In this document: piece after piece, positions 1-6,100 of the stretch | How positions within the stretch are numbered: the first letter of the stretch is position 1 | Layout of the letters: each line of letters opens with the position of its first letter | NCBI GenBank assembly: GCA_027297425.1 | Contig: JAPUIC010000075.1 | Span: 1-13,960, forward strand | Source of the DNA: Nitrososphaerota archaeon | GTDB lineage: Archaea > Thermoproteota > Nitrososphaeria > Nitrososphaerales > JAPUIC01 | Length of the DNA stretch: 13,960 nt | Direction: 5' to 3' | Notes under the pieces: model-generated | The model's database searches: none | What the model saw: only the letters and a program-made list of their open reading frames with translations | Told to the model about the DNA's origin: nothing | Made by a program: the position numbers and the translations under genes

Positions 1-255
1 TGCTGGGCAGATTGGTGCGCGCCTTGCAAGATGATTGCACCTGTTATTGATGAATTGGCTAAACAATACTCCGGGAAAATAGTTTTTTGTAAACTTGACG
101 TAGATAGTAATCGACTGATCCCGAACCGATACCAGATAACCGGCATCCCGACCCTACTTGTTTTCAAGAACTCTAAGCTCGTTGATAGGATAGTGGGCGT
201 AGTGCCGAAACATGAGATAATGCGAGTTGTCTCGAATCATATGGAACCAAACTAA
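1..255 (+). CDS. trxA: Thioredoxin family protein (5' truncated)
   Basis: The frame is open from the first base and ends at TAA 253-255, so the N-terminal part of the gene lies outside the window. The visible 84 residues begin CWADWCAPCK, which is the thioredoxin active site (usually WCGPC; here Ala replaces Gly between the cysteines). The rest follows the fold: the helix after the active site, a strand reading KIVFCKLDVDS, the cis-proline loop GIPTLLVF and the final strand and helix with a Gly-Val turn. Thioredoxins reduce cytoplasmic disulfides using electrons from thioredoxin reductase. No reductase gene is visible. An internal ATG at 31 lies after the catalytic cysteines and cannot be the true start. 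The gene converges on the phosphatase downstream, with 64 bases between. Family assignment is firm; physiological partner is unknown. Confidence 0.93.
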   Translation, partial: CWADWCAPCKMIAPVIDELAKQYSGKIVFCKLDVDSNRLIPNRYQITGIPTLLVFKNSKLVDRIVGVVPKHEIMRVVSNHMEPN

Positions 256-319
256 GTTACTATCTATTCGATACCAGTGGTCGGAGAATTTCAGCCTATC
301 ATAATAAGTTAGAGCCACA

Positions 320-1135
320 TCAACCTCTCTTAAGTACTGAACCCAGGATTTTTGAGCAGAGATCCTCTTTGCCAGCTGCGACAAAAGATAGCCTCTCCTT
401 TAATGATAGTGTCGAATCAAGGCTGCTTCCATCCAGGGCGACTATAACCCCACCTGCCTCAGTCAGAATCAACTGTGCTGCCGCGATGTCCGTTACACGC
501 AGTTTATTTCTCATATCAACATATGCATCCAACCTCCCCTCTGCAACCATACATACCTCGAGGGCAGCGGCTCCGAGATGTCGAGTATGTCTGGTTTTGG
601 ATATGAACTGGGAGAGTTCTCTGGCTACTCTTAGACTGACACCTGAAAGATCGATTCCGATTAGAGCTTCTGTCATATCGCCAACATGTGATGGCTCCAT
701 TCTCTTTCCACTATGATATGCGCCATGGCCTTTCGATGCTACGTAGCGATCTCCAGAATATTGGTCGATCACTAATCCAGCAAAGACATCTCGAAGATTA
801 CCACCATTTGATACAGCCAGCGATGTACAGTAAAAAGGAATGTCTCTGATAGCATTCGTAGTCCCATCAATGCTGTCGATGATAACCCGAAATCCTTCAC
901 GATCGTCTCCTATCGTTAATTCCCCATACTCCTCACTAACTACTCTGCAGCCTATGTCCCTCTTTCTCAAAACCTGAATTACCGCATCTTCGGCAACCCG
1001 GTCAATCCTTCTTGTAATATCCCCTCCAGCACCGCGCCCAAGAGTGAATCCAGCCTCAGCCGTTCCCTTGAGTTTTCCTATCTCTTTTTGGGCACTGCTG
1101 GCCATTTCATCAAGAATCGTAGCCCAATCAGTCAT
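320..1135 (-). CDS. suhB: Inositol monophosphatase / FBPase-type phosphatase
   Basis: This 271-residue protein belongs to the lithium-sensitive, Mg-dependent sugar-phosphatase family (inositol monophosphatase, archaeal type IV fructose-1,6-bisphosphatase). Visible family features in order are GGDITRRID near residues 37-45, the metal-ligand Glu in VVSEEYGE (about 65-72), the main metal motif IDSIDGTTN (86-94, with Asp87 and Asp90), the core segment LGAAALEVCMVAEGRLDAY (about 187-205) and the C-terminal metal Asp216 in VTDIAAAQLILTEAGG. The usual Trp before that Asp is replaced by Thr, a mild variation. Length is normal for the family. Archaeal members often act on both inositol-1-phosphate and fructose-1,6-bisphosphate, so the exact substrate cannot be read from sequence. 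The ATG at 1135 has a TATA box centred 27 bases upstream, which suggests a leaderless mRNA. It is divergent from the FAD oxidase and converges on the thioredoxin gene. Confidence 0.92.
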   Translation of the reverse strand: MTDWATILDEMASSAQKEIGKLKGTAEAGFTLGRGAGGDITRRIDRVAEDAVIQVLRKRDIGCRVVSEEYGELTIGDDREGFRVIIDSIDGTTNAIRDIPFYCTSLAVSNGGNLRDVFAGLVIDQYSGDRYVASKGHGAYHSGKRMEPSHVGDMTEALIGIDLSGVSLRVARELSQFISKTRHTRHLGAAALEVCMVAEGRLDAYVDMRNKLRVTDIAAAQLILTEAGGVIVALDGSSLDSTLSLKERLSFVAAGKEDLCSKILGSVLKRG

Positions 1136-1158
1136 TGAGTACTACGAATTGTAACGAC

Positions 1159-1165
1159 ATATAAA
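1159..1165 (-). promoter_or_regulatory. TATA box of the IMPase-like gene
   Basis: On the minus strand this reads TTTATAT, a close match to the archaeal TATA element, centred about 27 bases upstream of the ATG at 1135. That spacing places transcription initiation at or next to the start codon, as in archaeal leaderless mRNAs. The inference is from sequence and spacing only. Confidence 0.6.
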
Positions 1166-1185
1166 TTCGTAAGGAAGGATATTAA

Positions 1186-1192
1186 TTTAATA
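1186..1192 (+). promoter_or_regulatory. TATA box of the FAD oxidase gene
   Basis: TTTAATA lies about 30 bases upstream of the ATG at 1219 in an AT-rich stretch. No Shine-Dalgarno sequence precedes the ATG, so a leaderless transcript is likely. Together with the opposite-strand box at 1159-1165 it makes an 83-base divergent promoter region. Confidence 0.55.
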
Positions 1193-1218
1193 CTAATCTC
1201 TCTTGACTTATACAATTA

Positions 1219-2658
1219 ATGACGAAAGTGCATTCGTCTAGCCTAGCGCCCGAGTTAGAGAAGGAGATCCGCTCGATAGTAGGTGCTAAGAATTTTTTTA
1301 TAGACAAGATTGGAATCACAAAGGTTCTAAACCAAAGATCCAGATCTAGACCAATAATTGTTGATGAAGAGAATCGATCTGATTTTTCCGCTGTTGTATT
1401 ACCAGAGACTACTGCGCAGGCTTCGGGTGTGGTGCGGGCTCTCTACGATTCTGGAGTAGCCATGGTGCCATATGGTGGCGGTACCGGATTAATGGGTGGT
1501 GTCCTATCATTAAGTGCGAACGTCTGCGTTTCTATGAGGAAGATGAATAAAATCCTTGATGTAGATAAAGTTGCTAAAACATTTGTTGTCCAAAGCGGAG
1601 TCATTCTAGGCGATTTGGAAAAGGAATTGAATAGGTCAAGTTTGATTCTTGGCCACGATCCTTGGAGCAGATCATATGCCACAATTGGAGGTTCGATTGC
1701 TTCAGATGGTGTAGGTTATCTCGGTGGGAGGCTGGGAAGCATTAGAAATCAAGTTTTAGGTCTAGAAGTAGTCCTACCTAGTGGTGAAATAATTCGTACC
1801 AAGGCTGTAGAGCATTCTTCGGCAGGGATAGATTTGAAACAGATCTTCATCGGGTCAGAAGGCACTTTGGGCCTCATAACTGAGGCCACAATGAGGGCCT
1901 ACACTTATCCAGAGAGGACCAAAATTATAGGATACCGCTTCGAGAACTTCCAGAAGGGACATAAAGCGGTGCTTGCACTCCACGAGAAAGGGGTTTGTCC
2001 AAGTTCTTTAGATTTGGATGAAAACCGTCGTAATATTACTGATCCGCGTGAGCCAGGGGATACTCGTCTCCATCTCGTCTTTTCTGGATTAAGAGGTGAG
2101 GTGGATGCTCTTCAAAAAGAAGCGCAAAGGATTATCTCACGATACGCCAAATCCAGAATATCAAAGACAGACACAGATCAATACTGGGCAGAGCGGCATA
2201 AGATAGCCGATATGGTCCTCGGGGGCGGGAGTCGTCGGCATCGAACCGGAAATGGATCCTCATTCGATTATCTGCATGTTTCACTCCCTGCCAATGCGGT
2301 TTCCATATTTAGGAAACGATGCTTGGAGCTAGCAAAGACCTACGGTGTTGAGGTCGTTAACTTGGGTCTTTGGCATGGACCCAATATGTTCTCTTCTGCT
2401 TTACACGCTGATGGAGCGAACTGTGTTGAAAGTAGGCAGAAATTGATGTTCATTTTGGACCACCTTTTGAAGTATGCGCAAACTAAGGGGGGGAGTATGG
2501 AATACTGTCATGGCGTTGGAGTCAAACTAGTTCATCTTATGGGATCTGAACATGGAAACTCTCTCAAGCTGATGGAAGCCATTAAGAATACTATCGATCC
2601 CAAGGGTCTAATGAACCCTGGAAAGGTGTTTCCACGATCCCAACCTCGAGAATACTGA
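1219..2658 (+). CDS. FAD-linked oxidase, GlcD / DLD / AGPS-like
   Basis: A 479-residue flavoprotein of the vanillyl-alcohol-oxidase superfamily (FAD_binding_4 domain then FAD-oxidase C-terminal domain). The pyrophosphate-binding segment PYGGGTGLMGG is at 84-94, followed by TIGGSIASDGVGYLGGRLGS (155-174) and GSEGTLGLITEATM (212-225), all typical of glycolate oxidase GlcD, D-lactate dehydrogenase and alkyl-DHAP synthase. The C-terminal end carries the His-containing motif YCHGVGVK (429-436) and IDPKGLMNPGKVF (459-471). The family oxidises 2-hydroxy acids such as D-lactate or glycolate. The CHGVG motif also recalls alkyl-DHAP synthase, but archaea make ether lipids another way, so an AGPS role is not inferred. 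No iron-sulfur partner (GlcE or GlcF) is adjacent, so it may act alone. ATG 1219 is supported by TATA spacing. Family is firm; substrate is unknown. Confidence 0.9.
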   Translation: MTKVHSSSLAPELEKEIRSIVGAKNFFIDKIGITKVLNQRSRSRPIIVDEENRSDFSAVVLPETTAQASGVVRALYDSGVAMVPYGGGTGLMGGVLSLSANVCVSMRKMNKILDVDKVAKTFVVQSGVILGDLEKELNRSSLILGHDPWSRSYATIGGSIASDGVGYLGGRLGSIRNQVLGLEVVLPSGEIIRTKAVEHSSAGIDLKQIFIGSEGTLGLITEATMRAYTYPERTKIIGYRFENFQKGHKAVLALHEKGVCPSSLDLDENRRNITDPREPGDTRLHLVFSGLRGEVDALQKEAQRIISRYAKSRISKTDTDQYWAERHKIADMVLGGGSRRHRTGNGSSFDYLHVSLPANAVSIFRKRCLELAKTYGVEVVNLGLWHGPNMFSSALHADGANCVESRQKLMFILDHLLKYAQTKGGSMEYCHGVGVKLVHLMGSEHGNSLKLMEAIKNTIDPKGLMNPGKVFPRSQPREY

Positions 2659-2689
2659 TAGGATCGCCGGTGAGAAATAATTGTTATCA

Positions 2690-3247
2690 TCATAACCGTT
2701 CCATTTTTTCCACTCTTTCACTGGTGAGCCAATTTACGATCCCCAACTTCTTTTCGGACCTACCAAGTATGACATCGGCAACCTCTTGAGCTACTTTCTG
2801 TGGCTGCCTATCTGTGGTATTAAATTCTGCGATAGTATTAACACCGAATCGTTGTATAGATTCAGCCAAACTCGAATCAATGATCTCCGACCAAATGTTC
2901 TCACTGACCTTTTTTTTGTCGTAACCTCTTAAGGAATATCTTTCTAGAAGCTCATCTGGGTCGCATCGTAATACGATTACGCTAGATAGTTCCCTCTTTC
3001 TAAAGACCAGAGGCAATAGATGCCCTATTATCACCATTTTGCGATTTAGTTTTCCAATAAAGTCCCCTCTCAATCTTTCTATATCCGGGATAATTCCAGT
3101 GTCGTCTCGTTCTAATACGTAACCCCTTTCGATTATAAGATCATTCAGGATTATTGGTTCATATCCAAGTATAAGCGCGAGCTCCATACCGACTGTCTTT
3201 TTTCCAGTCCCCGGTGTACCCGTTATTCCAATAGATGCATACTTCAT
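2690..3247 (-). CDS. AK6/Fap7-like adenylate kinase
   Basis: A 185-residue P-loop kinase that fits the AK6 (Fap7, hCINAP) family by length and motifs. The Walker A loop is GTPGTGK at 10-16, an NMP-binding region follows (NDLIIERGYV), then GHLLP near 75-79, the core strand VIVLRCDPDELLERY and the family signature RGYDKKKVSENIWSEI (107-122). AK6 proteins use ATP to phosphorylate AMP and, in eukaryotes and archaea, help late small-subunit maturation through binding to ribosomal protein uS11. The position beside the ribosomal operon fits that role, though the gene faces away. One oddity: residue 17, normally Ser or Thr directly after the P-loop Lys, is Lys (GKKT), checked in the DNA as GGA AAA AAG ACA. 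Thr18 could compensate or activity may be altered. The ATG at 3247 is the only sensible start. Confidence 0.85.
   Translation of the reverse strand: MKYASIGITGTPGTGKKTVGMELALILGYEPIILNDLIIERGYVLERDDTGIIPDIERLRGDFIGKLNRKMVIIGHLLPLVFRKRELSSVIVLRCDPDELLERYSLRGYDKKKVSENIWSEIIDSSLAESIQRFGVNTIAEFNTTDRQPQKVAQEVADVILGRSEKKLGIVNWLTSERVEKMERL
2704..2709 (+). terminator. Possible U-tract terminator of the FAD oxidase
   Basis: A run of six T within a pyrimidine-rich stretch lies about 46 bases after the oxidase stop codon. Archaeal terminators are often simple T-tracts. It also lies inside the 3' coding end of the convergent kinase gene, where it encodes part of its Lys/Glu-rich tail, so it may be only coincidence. 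Confidence 0.25.
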
Positions 3248-3304
3248 ATTGTGATTAAGTCCCTAACAGATCCTCAAAAGGTCGTTCTCTGTCACCTAGA
3301 AATG

Positions 3305-3311
3305 TATATAT
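3305..3311 (+). promoter_or_regulatory. Palindromic TATA box between kinase and ribosomal operon
   Basis: TATATAT sits midway between the divergent kinase start (3247) and the L22 start (3375). Read rightwards it predicts initiation near 3334 and a leader of about 40 bases, which would contain the AAGGTTAG Shine-Dalgarno-like element at 3353-3360. Read leftwards it would give a leader of about 35 bases for the kinase. A second AT-rich candidate, GATAAAA near 3344-3350, is about 28 bases before the L22 TTG. Which is used cannot be decided here. Confidence 0.45.
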
Positions 3312-3374
3312 GAATCACTCAGAGCGGGTCATAGTCTTACTAGGATAAAAAGAAGGTTAGTTGGTCTAGAAAAA

Positions 3375-3839
3375 TTGCCCCCAGAGTTCTCCTACAGTTT
3401 CCAGGGATTCGACCCTGTGAGTCAAGTCAGAGCAAGCTCTCGTGAAGTAAACGTATCTCCGAAATTTGCCCGAGAAGTCTGTAAAGCAATTAAAGGAATG
3501 ATGTTGCACTCCGCACAAGCATATCTAGAAAAAGTCATGAAGTTGGAGGCAGCGGTTCCCTATCGTAGGTATAAGAAGAAGGTAGGCCACAGAAGTAATT
3601 TGTTTGAGTTTCATGCGGGTGGATATCCCGTAAAAGCTGCAAAATTCGTGTTAGCGACCTTAAAGAACCTAGAGGCCAATGCTGAATTCAAAGGTTTGGA
3701 CGCTGAACGGATTATTGTACAACATGCTGCGGCATCCCGTGGCCGAGTAATAAAGGACTTCGTACCACGAGCCTTTGGTAGGAGCTCGCCGAATTATCAT
3801 GTGCTGGTCCATATCGAGTTGGTGGGGAGGGAATCCTAG
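3375..3839 (+). CDS. rpl22: Large-subunit ribosomal protein L22 (uL22)
   Basis: A 154-residue protein matching archaeal L22: the N-terminal YSFQGFDP segment, then SPKFAREVCKAIKGM (28-42), the basic loop PYRRYKKKVGHRS, and the C-terminal beta-hairpin region ASRGRVIKDFVPRAFGRSSP (118-138) that lines the peptide exit tunnel. It binds 23S rRNA early in 50S assembly. The start is TTG at 3375; no ATG or GTG lies upstream in frame, and the next Met would remove the conserved N-terminus. It is the first gene of the long operon; L3, L4, L23, L2 and S19, the usual upstream neighbours in archaea, are not present. Two bases separate it from S3, and its last codons contain the GGGGAGGG Shine-Dalgarno sequence for S3. 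Confidence 0.97.
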   Translation: MPPEFSYSFQGFDPVSQVRASSREVNVSPKFAREVCKAIKGMMLHSAQAYLEKVMKLEAAVPYRRYKKKVGHRSNLFEFHAGGYPVKAAKFVLATLKNLEANAEFKGLDAERIIVQHAAASRGRVIKDFVPRAFGRSSPNYHVLVHIELVGRES

Positions 3840-3841
3840 AT

Positions 3842-4513
3842 TTGCCGGCAAAGTCTGCACTAAAGAAGATGATGGAGAAGTTTTCAAGAGATTCCGGAAT
3901 AGACGAATATTTGGAAAAGAACGTAGAGAGTGCAGGGTATGGTGGATTCGAGATTATCACTAGCCCAGTTGGCACACGGATTACAATTTATGTAACGAAG
4001 CCGGGACTCGTCATTGGTCGACGTGGAATTGGGATCCGAGAACTTACTGAAAATCTCGAGAAGATATTCGAATTACAGAATCTGCAGATCTCTGTCTTTG
4101 AAGTCGAAATTCCCGAACAGAATGCTCGAATCATGTGTAACCGAGTAGCTCAGACAGTAGCTAGAGGAACAGCATTCAGAAGAGCCGCCATGTGGACGGT
4201 GAACGCCATTATGCGGTCTGGCGCATTAGGTGCGGAGATCGTTATTGCTGGCAAGCTCAGGAGTGAGCGATCGCACACTGAAAAGTACAAAGATGGGGTG
4301 GTTCCTAAGACAGGATATCCCGCTACCCTAACTGTTCGAGAAGCGGTCTCAGATGTCAAACTAAAGATGGGACTATATGGAATACAAGTAAAGATAGCGA
4401 TAAGAGATATGGTGCCTCCAGATATGGAGTTGATTAAGGATATAGAAAAGGAGCGTTCTGAAAAGGAGCGTTCTGAAAAGGAAGGTGTAGTTGTGCAGGA
4501 TGTCAAGGCTTAA
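3842..4513 (+). CDS. rps3: Small-subunit ribosomal protein S3 (uS3)
   Basis: A 223-residue uS3 protein located at the mRNA entry side of the 30S head. The type II KH domain is clear (GLVIGRRGIGIREL at 55-68, with the GRRG loop), followed by the S3 C-terminal domain signature GALGAEIVIAGKLRSERS (127-144). Start is TTG at 3842, two bases after the L22 stop and about 11 bases after a strong GGAGG-type sequence at 3824-3831. The acidic-basic C-terminal tail contains the pentapeptide EKERS twice, encoded by a perfect 15-bp direct repeat, and ends QDVKA. Archaeal S3 tails vary widely in length, so this does not look like damage. The 3' end overlaps L29 by 14 bases if L29 starts at its ATG. Confidence 0.97.
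   Translation: MPAKSALKKMMEKFSRDSGIDEYLEKNVESAGYGGFEIITSPVGTRITIYVTKPGLVIGRRGIGIRELTENLEKIFELQNLQISVFEVEIPEQNARIMCNRVAQTVARGTAFRRAAMWTVNAIMRSGALGAEIVIAGKLRSERSHTEKYKDGVVPKTGYPATLTVREAVSDVKLKMGLYGIQVKIAIRDMVPPDMELIKDIEKERSEKERSEKEGVVVQDVKA
4451..4480 (+). repeat. 15-bp tandem direct repeat in the S3 tail (2 copies)
   Basis: GAGCGTTCTGAAAAG occurs twice head to tail (4451-4465 and 4466-4480), preceded by a partial copy (GAAAAG). It is in frame and encodes two identical five-residue units in the charged C-terminal tail of S3. Confidence 0.9.
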
Positions 4514-4709
4514 GTCTAAAGAATTATCGAAGCTGGACGGCGGAGAGAGGGGGCAAAAGTTAGCGGAAGTAAGAGCAGAATTATCCAAGCTGAAGGCTGG
4601 TGCGGCTAGGGGGACATTGAGAAAGGAAGTCGGTCAGATTAATGCGTTAAAAAAGAACATTGCAAGGATCCTCACGGTAATCAATGCTCAGAAAGATGAA
4701 ACCACATGA
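4500..4709 (+). CDS. rpl29: Large-subunit ribosomal protein L29 (uL29)
   Basis: A 69-residue, two-helix protein typical of L29, with the N-terminal motif MSRLKSKELSKLD and the second-helix pattern GTLRKEVGQINALKKNIARILTVIN. It sits near the exit tunnel, where uL29 and uL23 form the docking site for SRP and the translocon. I chose ATG 4500 because homologues begin at this point; a TTG at 4491 would add three residues and lies closer to the GAAGGTG sequence at 4481-4487, so it remains possible. The gene overlaps the end of S3 and its stop codon overlaps the next start (ATGA). Confidence 0.94.
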   Translation: MSRLKSKELSKLDGGERGQKLAEVRAELSKLKAGAARGTLRKEVGQINALKKNIARILTVINAQKDETT

Positions 4710-4972
4710 CTGATTCAAACGAGTCTATTGGATATGAAATTGTTGGGTTATCCATTACTATAATTTCCAGCCAGGATCCGAATCTAGTGGACCTTCACGG
4801 TGAGATAATATTGGAAACTATGAAGACGATCCGAATCAAGAACGAATTGAAGACTTACACGATCCCTAAAGTCCCGAATAAATTTGAAATAATTAAAGAC
4901 GGTGTGCCGATCGTGCTTGATGGCGCAAGTATACTGGGTCGTCCTGAAGACCGAATCATGAACGTGAACTAG
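4706..4972 (+). CDS. rnp1: RNase P protein component 1 (Rpp29/Pop4)
   Basis: An 88-residue protein matching archaeal Rpp29, an Sm-like beta-barrel subunit of RNase P that, with Rpp21, helps the RNA subunit recognise pre-tRNA. Recognisable parts are IGYEIVGLSITIISSQDPNLVDLHG near the N-terminus (residues 8-32), the family hallmark ETMKTIRI (36-43), the strand KFEIIKDG and the closing GASILGRPEDRIM (73-85). The length is typical. Start ATG 4706 overlaps the L29 stop as ATGA, indicating translational coupling. Its place between L29 and S17 is conserved in archaea. The eIF1/Sui1 gene that many euryarchaea place between L29 and this gene is absent, as in TACK archaea. Confidence 0.93.
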   Translation: MTDSNESIGYEIVGLSITIISSQDPNLVDLHGEIILETMKTIRIKNELKTYTIPKVPNKFEIIKDGVPIVLDGASILGRPEDRIMNVN

Positions 4973-4973
4973 T

Positions 4974-5297
4974 TTGAATAATATAGGCATCGAAGTAACT
5001 CCACCAAAAAATTCGTGTGTTGATCCATTATGCCCATTTCACGGCCATACAAAAGTTAGAGGACGACTGATGAAAGTTCAGGCCGTCAGTGTCAAAGCAT
5101 CGAAGATGGTAGTGGTAAAGAGAGAGTATCTTCATTACATCAAAAGAGTCATGCGCTATGAAAAGAGGACGATGAAGCTTCACGCACATCTTTCGGATTG
5201 TATAGATGTGAAGGAAGACGACACGCTGATAATCGGCGAGTGTAGACCTCTATCAAAGTCGATCTCGTTCGTTGTCTTGGAAAAGGTGGCATCTTAA
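4974..5297 (+). CDS. rps17: Small-subunit ribosomal protein S17 (uS17)
   Basis: A 107-residue archaeal S17. The archaeal/eukaryotic N-terminus CVDPLCPFHG (15-24) carries two Cys and one His, a possible structural metal site, and is followed by the OB-fold core: VRGRLMKVQAVSVKASKMVV, the strand REYLHYIKRVMRYEKR, and the RNA-binding HAHLSDCIDVKEDDTLIIGE plus CRPLSKSISFVVLE. It binds 16S rRNA helices 7 and 11 as a primary assembly protein. Start is TTG at 4974, one base after the previous stop. The stop overlaps the L14 start (TAATG). Confidence 0.96.
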   Translation: MNNIGIEVTPPKNSCVDPLCPFHGHTKVRGRLMKVQAVSVKASKMVVVKREYLHYIKRVMRYEKRTMKLHAHLSDCIDVKEDDTLIIGECRPLSKSISFVVLEKVAS

Positions 5298-5731
5298 TGT
5301 CTACAAAGTCGAGAGCTGTCTCCGCTAGGGGAGTCCAAGAGTTCAAACTCTATATTACCCGAGCTATTCCTGTCGGGGCTGTTGTAAATTGCGCGGATAA
5401 CTCTGGAGCAAAATCCCTCAAGGTGATAATGGTCAAGGGCTGGAAGGGTCGACTGTCCAGGCTACCTGCCGCCTCTGTGGGCGATCAGATTAAGGTAATC
5501 GTAAAGAAAGGTCCACCGGAGATGCGGAAACAGACTTATGATGCTGTACTTGTTAGACAAAAGTATCCGGTTAGGAGATCTAATGGTAATAGGATCATGT
5601 TTGAAGATAATGCTGCCGTAATTATTACACCAGAAGGGGAAATGAAGGGTACTGATGTAAAAGGACCTATTGCTTCCGAAGCCGCGGAACGGTGGCCAAG
5701 ACTCGCAAACGTGGCTAGCATGATAGTTTAG
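5297..5731 (+). CDS. rpl14: Large-subunit ribosomal protein L14 (uL14)
   Basis: A 144-residue L14 of archaeal type with an N-terminal extension SARGVQEFKLYITRAIPVGA before the barrel, then VNCADNSGAKSLKVIMV (30-46), the conserved AASVGDQIKVIVKKGPPEMRKQ (59-80) and a C-terminal AERWPRLANVASMIV. uL14 forms an intersubunit bridge and contributes to the binding site of translational GTPases. ATG 5297 overlaps the S17 stop by one base, so translation is probably coupled. The next gene starts ten bases after the stop. Confidence 0.97.
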   Translation: MSTKSRAVSARGVQEFKLYITRAIPVGAVVNCADNSGAKSLKVIMVKGWKGRLSRLPAASVGDQIKVIVKKGPPEMRKQTYDAVLVRQKYPVRRSNGNRIMFEDNAAVIITPEGEMKGTDVKGPIASEAAERWPRLANVASMIV

Positions 5732-5741
5732 TGATTAAGAA

Positions 5742-6092
5742 ATGAAGCCCACTAAAACACGCAAGCTATTATTCACCGCACCCAATCACGTCCGGTCTTC
5801 TAATCTGAGATCCAGACTCTCTACGGAATTGCGAACAAAATACTCTTTTCGTGCCACCCGGATTAGGAAAGGGGACGCTGCAAAGATAGAGAGAGGTGAG
5901 TTCGTGGGTGTTGAGGGGAAGGTCACTGGAGTTGATATAGACAAGGGAACGGTAACGATAGAAGGCGTAACCCGGGAAAAGATAGCCGGTGGTACAGTTA
6001 ACGTTAAGATTCATAGCTCTAACCTTTTGGTAACCACGTTGAACTTGGACGACAAGCTAAGAAAGCGCAAATTGGAGGAACGAAGTTCCTAG
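5742..6092 (+). CDS. rpl24: Large-subunit ribosomal protein L24 (uL24)
   Basis: A 116-residue uL24. The N-terminal half is the archaeal/eukaryotic extension (MKPTKTRKLL to RTKYSFRATR), followed by a KOW motif (IRKGDAAKIERGEFVGVEGK, 41-60) and the closing segment KIHSSNLLVTTLNLDDKLRKRKLE. It is an assembly initiator of the 50S near the tunnel exit. The opening MKPTKTR and the SNLLVT..N.DDK ending resemble thaumarchaeal L24 as I remember it, which is part of the lineage suggestion. The start ATG 5742 is ten bases after L14. Confidence 0.95.
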   Translation: MKPTKTRKLLFTAPNHVRSSNLRSRLSTELRTKYSFRATRIRKGDAAKIERGEFVGVEGKVTGVDIDKGTVTIEGVTREKIAGGTVNVKIHSSNLLVTTLNLDDKLRKRKLEERSS

Positions 6093-6100
6093 GGATATTT

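Noticed and set aside
256..319. Terminator hairpin between the convergent thioredoxin and phosphatase genes
   Set aside because: No clear inverted repeat or T-tract was seen on either strand in these 64 bases.
369..716. 115-aa plus-strand frame opposite the phosphatase gene
   Set aside because: It lies wholly antisense to well conserved IMPase motifs and shows no recognisable family features.
3712..3975. Minus-strand frame across the L22-S3 junction
   Set aside because: It is a shadow of two conserved genes with no independent support.
4491..4499. TTG 4491 as the L29 start
   Set aside because: It is nearer to GAAGGTG but adds MCR before the usual MSRLKSKEL start; ATG 4500 fits homologues better. 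Kept as an alternative.
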